A stretch of DNA of 7,088 nucleotides, taken from positions 1-7,088 of the forward strand of contig JABDRC010000259.1 in the NCBI GenBank assembly GCA_013041945.1. Reading direction: 5' to 3'. The notes below the pieces were generated by a model. The model was given only the letters and a program-made list of their open reading frames with translations, searched no databases and was not told the origin of the DNA. The number at the start of each line of letters is the position of its first letter. Position 1 is the stretch's first letter. Both the position numbers and the translations under genes were made by a program. Positions 6,153 through 7,088 of the stretch are shown piece after piece. The DNA comes from Halobacteria archaeon. GTDB taxonomy: Bacteria; Pseudomonadota; Gammaproteobacteria; UBA9214.

Positions 6153-6848
6153 ATGGTGAAAAGTCGTAATAGATTGGGAGGATGGCGATTCCGGCGGCAC
6201 GTCACAACAGCGCTTGTGATCGTAATACTTGTCAGTATCGCTCTAACTCTTCCTTGGCGTTGGCTCGCACCACCAACAACTGCGTTCATGCTTCAAGAAC
6301 GGTTCCACCATAAAGGCAGTATCCACCAGCGATGGGTCCCCTGGAGTGAGATCTCGCCCGCTCTTCCCGTCGCCATCGTTGCTGCCGAAGACCAGAAGTT
6401 TCCGCACCACTATGGATTCGACTTCCAGTCGATTTCCGAGGCGCTCCAGGAAGATCGCCAACGCCGACGCGGGGCCAGCACAATCACCCAGCAGCTCGCT
6501 AAGAACCTGTACCTTTGGCCCGGCCGGAGCCTCCTTCGTAAAGCTCTCGAGGCCTATTTCACTGTGCTGATCGAATTCACGTGGCCGAAGCGCCGGGTTC
6601 TAGAGGTCTATCTCAACGTTGTGGAATTTGGCCCAAAAATCTACGGCGTTGATGCAGCGAGTCGATTGTTCTTTGGAAAGCCCCCAAGCCGAATCACTTC
6701 CCAAGAGGCAGCGATTTTGGCCGCCGTGTTGCCTAGCCCAAAGCGCATGTCAGCGCTCCATCCTTCTGACTACGTTCGAAAGCGGTCCTCTGAAATCGAG
6801 GCGGCAGTCATAGCCCTGGGTGGGCCCGATTATCTGGCTCGACTGTGA
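6153..6848 (+). CDS. mtgA: Monofunctional biosynthetic peptidoglycan transglycosylase
   Basis: A 231-residue glycosyltransferase (GT51 family) that polymerises lipid II into glycan strands on the outer face of the inner membrane; it lacks a transpeptidase domain. A basic N-terminus is followed by one membrane anchor at about 17-38. All GT51 motifs are present: AAEDQKFPHHYG (77-88) with catalytic E79, RGASTITQQLAKNL (106-119), RKALEAYF (129-136) with the second catalytic E133, KRRVLEVYLNVVEFG (146-160), and AAILAAVLPSPKRM near the C-terminus. Length matches known MtgA proteins. The ATG at 6153 has no strong ribosome site (GGA at 6148-6150 is too close and AGGA at 6137-6140 is distant), but the protein aligns well from here. 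Codon use differs from upstream genes: by hand count GC3 is 42% in the first 50 codons against 84% for the PerM-like gene. This hints at horizontal acquisition or a different genomic region. Function is near certain. Confidence 0.95.
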   Translation: MVKSRNRLGGWRFRRHVTTALVIVILVSIALTLPWRWLAPPTTAFMLQERFHHKGSIHQRWVPWSEISPALPVAIVAAEDQKFPHHYGFDFQSISEALQEDRQRRRGASTITQQLAKNLYLWPGRSLLRKALEAYFTVLIEFTWPKRRVLEVYLNVVEFGPKIYGVDAASRLFFGKPPSRITSQEAAILAAVLPSPKRMSALHPSDYVRKRSSEIEAAVIALGGPDYLARL

Positions 6849-6853
6849 TTTTT

Positions 6854-6895
6854 CCGCTGCCTAATAAGGCACTGATGCTGAACCATCTACAGCGG
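6854..6895. repeat. Nested hairpin downstream of mtgA
   Basis: CCGCTG (6854-6859) pairs with CAGCGG (6890-6895). Between them, sharing two bases with the left outer arm, lies TGCCT, loop AATA, AGGCA (6858-6871). The structure starts 5 bases after the mtgA stop and is preceded by a run of five T (6849-6853) rather than followed by one. It is not a standard Rho-independent terminator in either direction. It could be a 3'-end stabilising structure or chance. Confidence 0.3.
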
Positions 6896-6967
6896 ACTGC
6901 TGAACGCCCGTCCGTTAAACTGGGGTAACTTCATTCCGACCCTAGTAGGACCTTTAGTCACGAGTTA

Positions 6968-6973
6968 TATATT
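6968..6973 (+). promoter_or_regulatory. Possible -10 element before the DUF302-like gene
   Basis: TATATT (five of six matches to TATAAT) lies in the AT-rich stretch GAGTTATATATTTAG, 28 bases before the ATG at 7002. No clear -35 is present 16-18 bases upstream. The nearby palindrome at 6977-6990 would then cover the transcription start. Confidence 0.35.
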
Positions 6974-6976
6974 TAG

Positions 6977-6990
6977 TTTGACCGGTCAAA
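6977..6990. promoter_or_regulatory. 14-bp perfect palindrome TTTGACCGGTCAAA, probable operator
   Basis: TTTGACCGGTCAAA is its own reverse complement over all 14 bases. It sits between a possible -10 (6968-6973) and the ATG at 7002, and its last three bases are part of the AAAGGAG ribosome site. A dimeric repressor bound here would block transcription start, and a hairpin in the RNA would hide part of the ribosome site. The GC-centred TTGACC/GGTCAA half-sites are the kind seen for helix-turn-helix dimers such as TetR-family proteins. No matching regulator can be named. Confidence 0.5.
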
Positions 6991-7001
6991 GGAGAAAGAA
7001 A

Positions 7002-7088
7002 ATGAAGAAAATATTTCTTACCACACTGATCTTATTATTCATGACGTTTCCAGTAACGGCTGCAGACGGTGTGATTAATGTGCAGAGC
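7002..7088 (+). CDS. Start of a secreted protein, probably DUF302 family (partial, runs off the right edge)
   Basis: Only the first 29 codons are in the window. They encode a textbook signal peptide, MKKIFLTTLILLFMTFPVTA, followed by ADGVINVQS, so the product is exported to the periplasm. The mature start resembles that of DUF302 proteins, which often begin ADG-(L/V)-I-x-V-x-S before a conserved helix; this match rests on memory of the family and on nine residues. DUF302 proteins have no firmly established function. A strong ribosome site, AAAGGAG (6988-6994), lies seven bases before the ATG. Codon use is mixed (14 of 29 third positions are G or C), as in mtgA. That this is a real gene start is well supported; the family is tentative. 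Confidence 0.65.
   Translation, partial: MKKIFLTTLILLFMTFPVTAADGVINVQS

Noticed and set aside
6058..6159. 33-codon frame (starts MLRSPIEPAAG) overlapping the mtgA start
   Set aside because: It has only a weak ribosome site, no recognisable family and low-complexity content. The overlap with the mtgA ATG is suggestive of coupling but not enough to call a gene.

Overview
The window looks like chromosomal DNA from a Gram-negative proteobacterium, most likely a gammaproteobacterium. Evidence: an outer-membrane beta-barrel protein, a periplasmic LolA-like protein, a monofunctional peptidoglycan glycosyltransferase (MtgA) and a PerM-type membrane protein. Up to about 5800 the coding DNA is GC-rich; a hand count of the first 50 codons of the PerM gene gives 84% G or C at third positions. 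No RNA gene, CRISPR array, transposase or integrase is visible.

Layout. 1-257: non-coding DNA (possibly the last few codons of an unseen gene) ending in a very AT-rich promoter-like block with a 14-bp palindrome. 258-1010 (+): NarL/FixJ-type LuxR regulator with a degenerate, probably non-phosphorylatable receiver domain. It converges on a two-gene minus-strand operon at 3093-1063: a secreted LolA-like protein (PF17131 type), then an outer-membrane barrel resembling DUF1302 proteins. 3094-3401: divergent control region. 3402-5800 (+): LysR regulator, a small conserved hypothetical protein, and a PerM/AI-2E family permease, the last two nearly touching. 5801-6152: non-coding spacer with repeat-like sequence, including a nested ATTCCCGCC/GGCGGGAAT inverted repeat. 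6153-6848 (+): mtgA, with clearly different codon usage (42% GC3 in its first 50 codons). 7002 to the edge (+): start of a secreted protein, probably DUF302, preceded by a perfect 14-bp palindrome that abuts and partly overlaps its ribosome binding site.

How the genes may work together. Elsewhere the LolA-like and barrel proteins usually accompany an RND/MMPL inner-membrane transporter, and the set is thought to move a hydrophobic cargo toward the outer membrane. No such transporter lies within this window next to the pair, so a partner would have to be encoded elsewhere. The divergent LysR protein is the natural candidate regulator of that operon, and the LuxR-type protein is a possible second input; both are inferences from position. 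MtgA and the DUF302-like protein sit in a stretch whose composition and repeats suggest a separate evolutionary history.

I do not see a convincing new multi-gene system. The best leads are the degenerate-receiver regulator, the transporter-less LolA/barrel pair, the two perfect palindromes next to gene starts, and the sharp composition change near 5800.
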